Source: CAVVGZ01 sp963747965 (lineage in GTDB: Bacteria; Chloroflexota; Anaerolineae; Anaerolineales; Anaerolineaceae). Taken from it: a stretch of DNA of 64,000 nt. Under the pieces are notes generated by a model. That model did not search any database, was not told the DNA's origin, and was given only the letters and a program-made list of their open reading frames with translations. Positions within the stretch are counted from its first letter, which is position 1, and every line of letters begins with the position of its first letter. The translations under genes and the position numbers were made by a program. Shown here in pieces: positions 37,565-45,930 of the stretch. The DNA is taken from NCBI GenBank assembly GCA_963747965.1, contig CAVVGZ010000007.1:1-64000 (forward strand), read 5' to 3'.

Positions 37565-39063
37565 TGGATACTGCCCGGATTGCTAAATTGCTGCGAGAGA
37601 CCTGTAAGCTTAACCCTGCCGATGAAATAGTCGTGGGTGTATCCGGCGGGGCGGACAGCCTTACGCTGCTGGAGGTGCTGCTGGATTTGGGTTACCGCCC
37701 GCTGGTCGGGCACCTGGATCACATGCTGCGGCCGTCATCCAGGCAGGAGGCAGAGCTGGTTGCATCCACGGCTGCCCGGAAAGGGCTCTTCTGCGAGGTT
37801 GGAGCAATGGATGTCACTGCGTTTGCCCGGGAAAATCACCTGTCGATTGAGGAGGCGGCCCGCCGCTGCCGCTATGGATTCCTCTTTTCCCTGGCGAAAA
37901 AAAATAACTGCCGGGCAGTGCTGGTGGCGCATACCGCCGATGACCAGGTTGAGACGGTGCTGATGCACCTGCTGCGCGGAAGCGGCATGGCCGGGATGCA
38001 GGGCATGGAATTCTGCAGCCGCACGCATTCCTGGGGCGGGGATATCCCGCTGGTCCGCCCGCTGCTGGATACCTGGCGCTTTGAGATCATGGCTTTTTGC
38101 CGGGAAAGGGATCTTCGTCCGGTCACGGATGAAAGCAACCTTGACCCGGCCTACCTGAGGAACCGCATCCGCCACGAGCTGATTCCTTCACTGCAAAGCT
38201 ATAATCCCAGCGTTAAGCAGGCTGTGCAGAGGCTGGCAGCCAACACCCGCCAGGAATATGCAGTTGTCCAGGAAGCCGTTCAGACCGCCTGGCAGGAATG
38301 CCTGCGGCTGGAAACCGCGCAAAGCGTTACTTTCCCGCTTGAAAAGTTTTGCAGCTATCCGCAAGGAATCCAGGGCGGACTGCTGCGCAGGGCGCTGGGG
38401 CGGCTGTTGAACGATCTCAGTGACCTGGACCAGGCAGCTGTTCAGCGCGGGCTGGATTTTGCCGGGTCGCCCCGGGTGGACAAACGCATCGAACTGACCG
38501 GAGGAATCCTGCTCTTCGTGGAGGCAGATGAATTAATACTTGCCAGAAGTGCAAGCGTGATCATGAGGGATTGGCCTTTACTGGGAGGATGCAGGGAGGC
38601 AGAACTACCGCTTCCGGGATGCCTTGCACTGGAAAACGGCTGGTACCTGATGGCGGAGGTACTTAATAGAGGGCAGGCGCAGGTTCCATGCGGAGAACTG
38701 CATGCCTACCTGGACCATGATGCAGTCACCCTGCCTATATCCGTACGCTGCCGGCAGCCCGGAGACCGCTTCCAACCCCTGGGGATGGGGCATAGCCGGT
38801 TATCCGACTTCATGATCAATGAAAAAATCCCGCAGCGGGCCCGTTCTGAATGGCCGCTGGTGTGCAGCGGGGGGCAAATTATGTGGGTGGCCGGGGTCAG
38901 GCAGTCTGAGGCGGGAAAAATAAAGGAAGATACGGAAAAGGTAATCCACCTGTATCTTCAGAAGGGGCTGGATTTGCAGGCTGGTTTCCAGGCAGATCAG
39001 GATTCAGCCGGCGCATCGATAGCGGCAAGCTGGCGTAATTTCATGCTGACTTCACGCCATTGA
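37564..39063 (+). CDS. tilS: tRNA(Ile)-lysidine synthetase
   Basis: N-type ATP pyrophosphatase that converts C34 of the CAU-anticodon tRNA-Ile to lysidine. The PP-loop VVGVSGGADSLTLLEVLLDL is at residues 22-41, followed by VGHLDHMLRPSSRQEAE, VLVAHTADDQVETVLMHLLR, GSGMAGMQGM and NLDPAYLRNRIRHELIP. The C-terminal tRNA-binding TilS_C part carries CRQPGDRFQPLGM and SDFMINEKIPQRARSEWPLV. Intact, 499 residues. The last 22 codons overlap the 3' end of the convergent recombinase gene, so the C-terminal tail (after KVIHLYLQKG) is longer than usual and may reflect a lost stop. Confidence 0.93.
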   Translation: MDTARIAKLLRETCKLNPADEIVVGVSGGADSLTLLEVLLDLGYRPLVGHLDHMLRPSSRQEAELVASTAARKGLFCEVGAMDVTAFARENHLSIEEAARRCRYGFLFSLAKKNNCRAVLVAHTADDQVETVLMHLLRGSGMAGMQGMEFCSRTHSWGGDIPLVRPLLDTWRFEIMAFCRERDLRPVTDESNLDPAYLRNRIRHELIPSLQSYNPSVKQAVQRLAANTRQEYAVVQEAVQTAWQECLRLETAQSVTFPLEKFCSYPQGIQGGLLRRALGRLLNDLSDLDQAAVQRGLDFAGSPRVDKRIELTGGILLFVEADELILARSASVIMRDWPLLGGCREAELPLPGCLALENGWYLMAEVLNRGQAQVPCGELHAYLDHDAVTLPISVRCRQPGDRFQPLGMGHSRLSDFMINEKIPQRARSEWPLVCSGGQIMWVAGVRQSEAGKIKEDTEKVIHLYLQKGLDLQAGFQADQDSAGASIAASWRNFMLTSRH

Positions 39064-39914
39064 ATCTTGGAGATACCCAGTTTCTGGCGGATTTTATCCG
39101 GTTCAATACCGGCTTCCCAATCATTCATGGCACAAGTCCAGCGGCACATATCGAAAGACAGGTGCTTTTCTATCCCGGCCGCCACACTTAAATCCTCAAG
39201 AATATATTCCAGCCTCCGCGGGGACCAGGGGAAAAGGCGTTCCTTGGGCTGGTACTGCCCAAGATATTCCTCCAGGACCTGCATCCATTCTGAGCTTAAA
39301 GCGATCTTGCGTTCTTTGTAACGGCTGCGCGGGTTGGAATAGCGGATAAACAGGACAGCTCCGTCAGGAGATTCTTTATCGATATGATTGAGATCCAATG
39401 CCAGGCATTCCCCCTTTTTTATCCCGGTTTCCAACAACAGGGTAACCAGGCAGAGCGGGCGGGCATCGGATTTTAGGGCTTTGCGGAGGGCCTGGGCAGT
39501 ATCGGTTACCCGGCTCTCTTCTGCGGTGGTGAGGACAGCGGGCAGCGGGCTGATGGCTGTTTTCTGGAGCACTTTTTCGGCCGGGTTGATGGAGACAGCT
39601 CCGTACTTTGCCAGCCAGCGGAAGAATGACTTTATGGATGTTACCCGGCGGGCAAGGCTCTTCTCACTGCAGGGGACACCGCGCCCGGTTTGCAGCCATT
39701 TTAAGAATGAATTGATGTCATTGGTCGTGATGGAGCCGATGGGGCGGTCTGGAGGAAGATAAGACGCCAGCAGGTTGAGATCACCGGAAAATGCCTTGAT
39801 GGTATAGATGGACCTGCCCTGGTCAATTAAATACGATTCCCAGCCTTTTATGGCTGGAGGTAAAGGAGTTTGGGCATTAATTTGAGACCCGATAGCAACA
39901 TTATCTGGAGACAT
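38997..39914 (-). CDS. Tyrosine-recombinase-fold protein lacking catalytic residues
   Basis: Core-binding SAM-like N-terminal domain (WESYLIDQGRSIYTIKAFSG, DINSFLKWLQTGRG, RVTSIKSFFRWLAKYGAVSI) and a phage-integrase-type C-terminal domain (CLVTLLLETGIKKGECLALD, RYKERKIALSSEWMQVLEEY). Intact, 305 residues. At the positions of the catalytic set: the first Arg (TGLR) is Lys (TGIK), HxxR reads DMCR, the following residue is Trp, and the nucleophilic Tyr box (LGHxxxxTTxxY) reads LGISKIQWREVS, placing Ser at the Tyr position. Strand cleavage by the usual mechanism is therefore unlikely. Perhaps a DNA-binding protein derived from an integrase. It overlaps the end of tilS on the opposite strand. Confidence 0.8.
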   Translation of the reverse strand: MSPDNVAIGSQINAQTPLPPAIKGWESYLIDQGRSIYTIKAFSGDLNLLASYLPPDRPIGSITTNDINSFLKWLQTGRGVPCSEKSLARRVTSIKSFFRWLAKYGAVSINPAEKVLQKTAISPLPAVLTTAEESRVTDTAQALRKALKSDARPLCLVTLLLETGIKKGECLALDLNHIDKESPDGAVLFIRYSNPRSRYKERKIALSSEWMQVLEEYLGQYQPKERLFPWSPRRLEYILEDLSVAAGIEKHLSFDMCRWTCAMNDWEAGIEPDKIRQKLGISKIQWREVSMKLRQLAAIDAPAES

Positions 39915-39990
39915 ATTTACACCACGCTTCAGCTTTCGTATAGTATTATTTTAATTCAGTTTACATGAATATTGTCAAGCTGTCAAATTG

Positions 39991-41025
39991 TCAAGGTGTG
40001 AAAAATGCCTCGATTATGAGGTCCTGAATCAAATCTTTTTTGGGGAGAAGCACATTTGCGCCGCTGCTTGGGAGGATCGTACCGGTGACATGTTCCGGTC
40101 CGATAAAGTACTGCTGGATGCGGTCCGAATCGACCAGCGCCGGGGCCAGGGGTGCGAGTGGAATCACATCGTTGAGGGTAAGGTCTGTCTCAACATTGCC
40201 GCTGAAGTTATCAAACAACTCTGGAATGCGGGTAACCGCCTCCAGGCTGATCAGTTTTTTGAAGAGCGCTGCCAGCACTTCCTGGGCACGGTGCGTGCGG
40301 CTAAAATCGTTGCTGGTATAGCGTGAACGAACATACCAGAGGGCTGTTTCCCCATTCATATTAACCGGACCAGGACCGACCGTGCAGAAACCCCCATATG
40401 CTTGCGGCAAATCACAACTATCCGATAAACGCTCGGAGGCTTGCACTTCAATGCCTCCCAAAGTGTTGACAATATTTTTAAAACCCTGGAAATTGGTCAT
40501 GATATAGCGGTCCGGGCGAACACCGAAGTTTAATTCCAGTGTATCTGCCATTAAGGAGATGCCGCCTTTGGGCAGAGCCGTGTTCAGCCGTTCTTCCCCA
40601 ACCCCCGGGATGGTCACCCACAGGTCGCGCGGAAAGGAAACCACGCTCACATTCCCCTGTTTCGGGTTGATGGAAACCAGCATCATCACATCGGTGCGGT
40701 ACCCCGAACTCGGCCGGTAGTCGGAACCCATTACCAGGACATTGAACTGGCCTTCAGGTTTCTTCATTCCCTGGTACCAGGGGGTTGGGGTAGGGGAAGG
40801 ACCAAAGGTGGGGGTCAGGGATGGCAGGATTGTAGCGGTGATGGTAGGAGTGTACGTGGCAGATAGCGGCTGGAATGGTGTGGGGGTGGCTGATAACCCA
40901 CTATCAGGGCTTGGAGAGCCGCCAGGAAGTCCGCCCCCGGGATTCCCCATAAAAAATGGCAGGGAGCAGGAAACCGTGACAACAAATACCAGGAATATCA
41001 ACAGGAAACGGGATTTATTCATCAT
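39991..41025 (-). CDS. LytR-CpsA-Psr (LCP) family protein
   Basis: Extracytoplasmic LCP-family enzyme; relatives transfer lipid-linked glycopolymers to peptidoglycan or other acceptors. The N-terminal hydrophobic segment (FLLIFLVFVVTVSCS) may be a signal anchor or carry a lipobox (VSC). A Thr/Pro-rich spacer follows (ATPTPFQPLSATYTPTITA). The LCP core has VLVMGSDYRPSSGYRTDVMM, SVVSFPRDLWVTIPG, DRYIMTNFQGFKNIVNTLGG, ALWYVRSRYTSNDFSRTHR and QEVLAALFKKL. The Arg and Asp residues used in pyrophosphate binding are visible in these blocks. Intact. I favour the start at 41025 (MMNKSRFLL) over ATG 41046 because GATAAGG precedes it. The sensor gene lies just upstream. Confidence 0.88.
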   Translation of the reverse strand: MMNKSRFLLIFLVFVVTVSCSLPFFMGNPGGGLPGGSPSPDSGLSATPTPFQPLSATYTPTITATILPSLTPTFGPSPTPTPWYQGMKKPEGQFNVLVMGSDYRPSSGYRTDVMMLVSINPKQGNVSVVSFPRDLWVTIPGVGEERLNTALPKGGISLMADTLELNFGVRPDRYIMTNFQGFKNIVNTLGGIEVQASERLSDSCDLPQAYGGFCTVGPGPVNMNGETALWYVRSRYTSNDFSRTHRAQEVLAALFKKLISLEAVTRIPELFDNFSGNVETDLTLNDVIPLAPLAPALVDSDRIQQYFIGPEHVTGTILPSSGANVLLPKKDLIQDLIIEAFFTP

Positions 41026-41067
41026 TACCAGGACCTTATCATTCAAGACAGGTTTCTGAATGCTTTC

Positions 41068-43056
41068 TCAGCCTGCCTGCGGTTTTACAGGGAGGGCCAG
41101 TTTATAGGTGGTTGAGCTGCCTGGAATGCTTTCACAAAGGAAATTAATGTTCAAATTGACGGCCATTTCATTGATTTCATCCAGGAAGCTTTGCGTATGC
41201 TCATCTGCCTGGCCTGTGCTTACCAAATCCTTATCAGGCCGGGAATTATCCCCGGTTTCTGATTCTGGAAAATGGCTGCTCATCTCTATTGCAGCACCAG
41301 ATTGACCTTCCAGTTCAGTTGGCTGGGTGCTGATGCTGATCACCCCGTCCTGTGGAGTGAGCTTGAAAATATTCTGTAATAACCTGTTTAGCATCAGGTT
41401 GATTGGTTGTTCCTCACCGGCTGCAACCAGGGGGGATTCAGCAAGGTTTACAAGAAGGGTGAGATTCCGTCCCGCAATCTCCCCGGAAAGCTCGTCAATT
41501 CCCCGGGATAGAATGCGGTTGATTTCCGGGTTGGGAAGAGGATTGGATGCCAGGGATTCATCCGAATCAACATTTATCCAACCATCAATTTCTGACTGCC
41601 AATCATTGGATTGGTCTGTTCCTCCAGGGCCCTCTGCAATTTGAGAATCCAGTTCATAAATCACCAATTTTTCATTGCTCTGATTTAGTTCATTTTTTAA
41701 TCGGTCAATCTCAGCCAAAGCCAGGATCAAGCTGGCGTTCATACTGGCTTCGTTTGCACCTGGCTCTAAAACAGGGGTTCCAGGCGGGAGTTGGTTAACT
41801 ACCGGGGCGATAAATTCTTTCAAGGCCAGCCTCTCAAAGATTTCGCCTGCCTTTCTTACAATAGTATGGAAAAAGTATTGTTCCCCGGCATTCCAGTACC
41901 GCAGGGTATATGGGGAGAGTACCACGATGCTGCCCCAGAGTTGTTTATTAACTATTACGGGAGAGACCAGCATATCTCCACTCTGATCAAAACCGAGGAT
42001 TTCAGGAAAGATAAAAGCATCTGCCGGCAATGCTCCTGCGGCACTTAAGTAGAGGGGTTCGCCCCTTTGGAAGACACCGCTAATGGTCGGGATATAACCC
42101 TTCTTGATTTTTCTGCCCGGGATAAGTCTTTGTTGGAACCGGTCAAATCCTTCGATGAGCAGGTTCTCATCCTCCGGCAGGGTTAGCTTAGCCAGTAAAC
42201 ATACATCCGCCTGCATGGTATGGGCTATCGATTCAGACAGCAGCGGCAGGATGTCTTCGATTCTGGATGAAGCAGCTACCTTGATCCAACCATTCAATGC
42301 AGCTGGATCTGTAACAGGCTGAAGGCTGGGTTGATAACCGGATGGATAAATTCCACCATACCGGGTTGAACGGGCTTTTTTATCCTGGAGACGGCTGGCG
42401 AGCAATATAATCAATGGAAAACTGAAAAGCTGGCCGATACGAACAATTGAGGAGTAATCTGCAGACCTATTTCCAATCATGAGATAGCCCATGTGCCCAA
42501 CCAGGTTGCTTAAAATGATCAACAGACCATAAAGCCAGAAGCGCCTCTTGTTTAATGGGATGAGCAGCATACCAGTGAGCAATGCTGTAATGATAAATAT
42601 CTGCCAGATCCAATCCCATGAGGAAAAATTAAAATTTTGATTCGGGGCAACCAGACCCCAGGCATATATACTGAAACCGAGCAGGACCAGAATGCCAATG
42701 TTCAGAGCGATGAGGATCTTATCAGCTGTTCCAGATATCCGTGAGGATGCCCACATCCAGATAATCCAAACATAAGCCAAGGCTGTAACTCCCCGATCCA
42801 GTGGTGGAAGTATGTGACCCGAAGGCAGGAGATTTTGCCAGTTGAGACCGTGAAGGAGGGCAAGGATGACCTGACAGGACAGCAGCAGGTACAATCCTTG
42901 AAGGATACTCTGGGTGAAAATGGGTTGGCGAACTTTCTGGATAGGACGAATAAGCAGGATGGCTAACAGAAAAATGAAGAATAAAGCAAGGTGGAATACC
43001 ATGCTTGGGAAAGGTGACACCATGATGTCAAGGAGTGCTTGAGGAAGAATATTCAT
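41068..43056 (-). CDS. Membrane sensor with GAF-like domain and degenerate kinase-like C-terminus
   Basis: 662 residues, intact. About eight hydrophobic helices occupy residues 10-225 (MVFHLALFFIFLLAILLIRP, VILALLHGLNWQNLL, IALNIGILVLLGFSIYAWGL). A GAF-like region follows (ILPLLSESIAHTMQADVCLL, LVSPVIVNKQLWGSIVVLSP). The C-terminus resembles the end of a histidine kinase (NLMLNRLLQNIFKLTPQDGV as an N-box-like element), but there is no phospho-acceptor His box and no DxGxG. It is therefore likely a signal receiver or scaffold rather than an active kinase. It is upstream of the LCP gene on the same strand, with 42 bp between, so possibly co-transcribed. No response regulator is nearby. Confidence 0.7.
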   Translation of the reverse strand: MNILPQALLDIMVSPFPSMVFHLALFFIFLLAILLIRPIQKVRQPIFTQSILQGLYLLLSCQVILALLHGLNWQNLLPSGHILPPLDRGVTALAYVWIIWMWASSRISGTADKILIALNIGILVLLGFSIYAWGLVAPNQNFNFSSWDWIWQIFIITALLTGMLLIPLNKRRFWLYGLLIILSNLVGHMGYLMIGNRSADYSSIVRIGQLFSFPLIILLASRLQDKKARSTRYGGIYPSGYQPSLQPVTDPAALNGWIKVAASSRIEDILPLLSESIAHTMQADVCLLAKLTLPEDENLLIEGFDRFQQRLIPGRKIKKGYIPTISGVFQRGEPLYLSAAGALPADAFIFPEILGFDQSGDMLVSPVIVNKQLWGSIVVLSPYTLRYWNAGEQYFFHTIVRKAGEIFERLALKEFIAPVVNQLPPGTPVLEPGANEASMNASLILALAEIDRLKNELNQSNEKLVIYELDSQIAEGPGGTDQSNDWQSEIDGWINVDSDESLASNPLPNPEINRILSRGIDELSGEIAGRNLTLLVNLAESPLVAAGEEQPINLMLNRLLQNIFKLTPQDGVISISTQPTELEGQSGAAIEMSSHFPESETGDNSRPDKDLVSTGQADEHTQSFLDEINEMAVNLNINFLCESIPGSSTTYKLALPVKPQAG

Positions 43057-43212
43057 TTAATTGCATCCATTTTTACGATTATAGCATGCCAATTTCCAAG
43101 CATACCCAATTCATACCCGTGATTGGTAAAAAAATCAAGGGGACAGAAAGGTATTCAAACAATATATTGAGGACGGGTATTCTCCATATTGGTAATATTT
43201 GCAAGCCAAGTG

Positions 43213-43236
43213 GTTCATTTAGGTGTTCATTTAGGT
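43213..43236 (+). repeat. 12-bp direct repeat abutting the tRNA promoter
   Basis: GTTCATTTAGGT occurs twice in direct succession (43213-43224 and 43225-43236), the second ending on the first base of the TTGACA box of the tRNA-Leu promoter. Confidence 0.8.
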
Positions 43237-43263
43237 TGACAAAAATGGGTTTTCCGATAAAAT
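43236..43263 (+). promoter_or_regulatory. Promoter of tRNA-Leu
   Basis: TTGACA (43236-43241), 16-bp spacer and TAAAAT (43258-43263), about 20 bp before the mature tRNA 5' end. Confidence 0.8.
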
Positions 43264-43282
43264 AAATAACACTGGAAAAGAT

Positions 43283-43366
43283 GCCGAAGTGGCGGAATTG
43301 GCAGACGCGCTACGTTCAGGGCGTAGTGGGTGAACACTCGTGTGGGTTCAAATCCCACCTTCGGCA
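43283..43366 (+). tRNA. tRNA-Leu (CAG)
   Basis: Acceptor GCCGAAG/CTTCGGC with discriminator A, D-arm, anticodon stem CTACG/CGTAG with loop TTCAGGG (anticodon CAG), a long variable arm (GTGGGTGAACACTCGTG region) and T-arm GTGGGTTCAAATCCCAC. The long variable arm identifies a class II tRNA. No CCA is encoded. Confidence 0.95.
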
Positions 43367-43369
43367 CAC

Positions 43370-43400
43370 AGCTCTCCGATGTTGATGGAGAGCTTTTTTT
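43370..43400 (+). terminator. Intrinsic terminator after tRNA-Leu
   Basis: AGCTCTCC-(9 nt)-GGAGAGCT followed by T7. It begins 4 bp after the tRNA, 39 bp before the FtsB-like gene. Confidence 0.92.
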
Positions 43401-43439
43401 ATTCTTGCACCTCTGGCGAGTTTCGGGTAAGATAAAAAT

Positions 43440-43823
43440 ATGCAGCGGTTGAAGCAAATATATACCGATAAAAGGGTTATTATCCTGGTTGTTTTTGTGG
43501 TGTTTATTTTCCTGATGATGGATTTAAACACACGCCTGTCTGACCTGCGCAGGCTCAGCATCCAGCGTGATCAGATGCAGACAGATGTATATCAGCTAGA
43601 GGAAACCAAGGCTTCCTTGATGAAACAACTCGCCTACGCCACATCTGAAGTAGCGGTGGAAGAGTGGGCCAGGGTATACAACCGGCTCGCCCAACCTGGT
43701 GATCAAATTATCATTCCCATGGAATCAGGCGGGGTCACCCCCACGCCGGTTATCGTAGAAACCCCGGTTGCCAGGGATGTGCAAAAGTGGGAAGTGTGGA
43801 AAGCATTATTTTTTAATGAGTAA
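43440..43823 (+). CDS. FtsB/DivIC-like septum formation initiator protein
   Basis: Small bitopic membrane protein: a short cytoplasmic N-terminus, one transmembrane helix (VIILVVFVVFIFLMMDL), then a coiled coil (RLSDLRRLSIQRDQMQTDVY, QLEETKASLMKQLAY) and the typical short ending (AVEEWARVYNRLAQPGDQII). FtsB/DivIC proteins link FtsL and FtsQ/DivIB in the divisome. A further 35 residues follow, with a TPTPVIVETP stretch. Intact, 127 residues. The start codon at 43440 has GGTAAGATAAAAAT upstream, a weak ribosome site. No other division gene adjoins it. Confidence 0.75.
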   Translation: MQRLKQIYTDKRVIILVVFVVFIFLMMDLNTRLSDLRRLSIQRDQMQTDVYQLEETKASLMKQLAYATSEVAVEEWARVYNRLAQPGDQIIIPMESGGVTPTPVIVETPVARDVQKWEVWKALFFNE

Positions 43824-44159
43824 AGAGGCCTGGGGAATAAGCCAACATCTGTAAGGCGAAAAATTTTTAAGAGACTGACAGCGGGTACTCCTGGTTATTA
43901 TTAACTAAACCAGCTTCAAAATTAATCCGAATGCCTCTAACGGTATACCAGGTTCCAGTTAATTATTACTAACATGAGAAATTCCTGTACAATTTTCTGA
44001 TAACGGTGGAGCCCATCTGCAGCGGCCGGGATCTTACCCCGTAATCGATTTCAGGGGTGAATTTCCGGGCTTGCCTACCCTCATATCGACTCTCAATCGG
44101 TGCCTGTAAAAAAATATTTTGGGGATTATAAAAAGGAGAGATGTATGGAGGATCTCCCA
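43824..44159. other. Gene-free stretch
   Basis: About 335 bp between the FtsB-like gene and the end of panC. AT-rich, with loosely repeated ACCAG/ATTATTA elements (43896-43970). No terminator with a clear U-tract and no coding signal were found. Confidence 0.55.
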
Positions 44160-44993
44160 TCACCTTAATACGATGTTGTCGATCAATCTTGTTTTACCAA
44201 TAAATACTGCCAGAGAGAGTAATCCCTCCTGTATCGGCCCTTCCAATTCTGCAAGGGTGTTCAAGTCTGCCAGGGATACATATTGAACTTCAACCAGGGG
44301 CTGACTCTCCAGAATATCCATCACTAACCCCTTAAGCCTTCCTGCGTCCCTTTCGCCGTTATCAAATGCGTCCCGGGCAAATTTCAGGCTTCTATATAAA
44401 ACAGGAGCAGCATTCCTTTTTTCGCCATCCAAATACTTATTGCGGCTTGACATTGCCAGTCCGTCGGATTCACGAACAATCGGGCAAACCTCAATTTGTA
44501 TTGGAAAGTTCAAATCCTTCACCATCCTCCGGATGACGATGGCTTGTTGTGCATCCTTCTGGCCGAAGTATGCGAATTGTGGACGTGCTGCGATGAACAA
44601 TTTTGCCACGATAGTCGTTACACCCTGGAAATGGGCAGGTCTGCTTTTGCCTTCAAGGAGGGTGGCCAATTTATTTACGGAGACCCAGGTTTGAAATTCC
44701 GGAGGGTACATCTCGCCATCTTCCGGCATCCAAACAAGATCTACACCTTCTTCTTCAAGTAAAGCCAAATCTCTCCCAATATCCCGTGGATAGGTTGATA
44801 AATCTTCATTTTGTCCAAACTGGGTTGGATTAACATAAATCGTAACAATGACAGACAAACAATTTTCCTTTGCTTTTCGAACAAGGGAAAGATGACCCTG
44901 ATGCAGGTACCCCATTGTTGGAACAATTCCAACTGGGTCAGACAGTTTTTCCCTTTCGCACAGGAACTCATCAATTTTTTGAACAGTTTTCAT
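44160..44993 (-). CDS. panC: Pantothenate synthetase
   Basis: Condenses pantoate and beta-alanine with ATP to pantothenate. Family motifs: GIVPTMGYLHQGHLSLVRKA (HxGH nucleotide site), IYVNPTQFGQNEDLSTYPRD, HFQGVTTIVAKLF, AYFGQKDAQQAIVIRRMV and ESDGLAMSSRNKYL (KMSKS-like). Intact at 277 residues. It is the third gene of a panB-panE-panC unit and starts about 9 bp after the corrected end of panE. Confidence 0.95.
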   Translation of the reverse strand: MKTVQKIDEFLCEREKLSDPVGIVPTMGYLHQGHLSLVRKAKENCLSVIVTIYVNPTQFGQNEDLSTYPRDIGRDLALLEEEGVDLVWMPEDGEMYPPEFQTWVSVNKLATLLEGKSRPAHFQGVTTIVAKLFIAARPQFAYFGQKDAQQAIVIRRMVKDLNFPIQIEVCPIVRESDGLAMSSRNKYLDGEKRNAAPVLYRSLKFARDAFDNGERDAGRLKGLVMDILESQPLVEVQYVSLADLNTLAELEGPIQEGLLSLAVFIGKTRLIDNIVLR

Positions 44994-45002
44994 TTTGCAT
45001 TC

Positions 45003-45930
45003 TCACTCAATAAGGATGGTTTGCCTGGCTTGCAGCCTGGTTTTAAGCAAGGCATAAACTGCCGCGATTAAATGGGGTTGGTATTCCGGTTTTTTCGCCG
45101 TGGATGATAATCTGCCTGGTTATTGCTTCGATTTCTGTTTGCATACCCCGTGAAAAATCTTGCAGCATGGAAGAGTGATTGTCACTGGTTTGCTCAATAA
45201 CCTGACAAACATAGGCATATGGGTTCGCGTAGGGTAAATGGATATCTAATTTTTCTGTAATTTGGACTGCTTCTGCGATGATCTGTTCCATAAGATACTG
45301 TAATTGCGGGTATTTCAGGAGATCACCATTCCTGATTTCCAGGATAGCGGTCAAAGGATTGATGGCAGCGTTTACGATTAATTTACCCCATAATATACCA
45401 TCCAGGTTCTGTTCAAGATCCACCTCAAAACCTGCGCTGATGAGCAAGTCCTGGGCAAGGGAAATAGACGGATGCCTGGCGAGTAATATCCTCTTCTCAC
45501 CATGTATTTGGGCCAATCCGGGCTTGACCAGGAATGATCCCAGGGTGGTCGTTCCCGCGGCTGCACGGTTATTTCCCAGGACGTCATTGAGAATTTCGAT
45601 ATTCCCCAGGCCGTTTTGGAGCGTTATACATAAGCCATCTTTTGAAAGGCAAGATTTAATATTCTGGCATGCCTTTTCAGTTTGCCAGGATTTGACTAAC
45701 AGAAAGGCTATTTTTACTTCAGGTATGGTATTAATGTTACTGCTGGCATGTACTTCAACGGAACGGATTTTGCCTTGAGAATCGAAATAACGTGCTCCCG
45801 TAGCAGTAAGGGCATTTATCCCATCCAACCAATTGTCATACACATAAACACTGACGTTGCTCTCAGCGAGAATTGCGCTGAATAAAACCCCCATTGCCCC
45901 ACATCCGGCAACCAAAACAGCAGGCATCAA
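45003..45930 (-). CDS. panE: 2-dehydropantoate 2-reductase, one frameshift near the 3' end
   Basis: NADPH-dependent ketopantoate reductase. N-terminal Rossmann motif VLVAGCGAMGVLFSAILAE, FLLVKSWQTEKACQ, TLQNGLGNIEILNDVLG, GTTTLGSFLVKPGLAQIHG and the catalytic Lys region ILWGKLIVNAAINPLTAILE; the C-terminal domain has SSMLQDFSRGMQTEIEAIT. The annotated frame would stop at 45043, but one extra C near 45067 hides the normal ending FNAAVYALLKTRLQARQTIL, which reaches TGA at 45003. ATG 45930 overlaps the panB stop by 4 bp (ATGA). Corrected length is about 308 residues. Confidence 0.92.

Noticed and set aside
38997..39914. Serine recombinase because Ser replaces the nucleophilic Tyr
   Set aside because: The fold is that of tyrosine recombinases and none of the serine recombinase motifs are present.
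43969..44163. 64-codon minus-strand frame overlapping the panC stop
   Set aside because: It could look like a coupled small gene, but composition and sequence show no protein-like pattern and no homologue is recognised.
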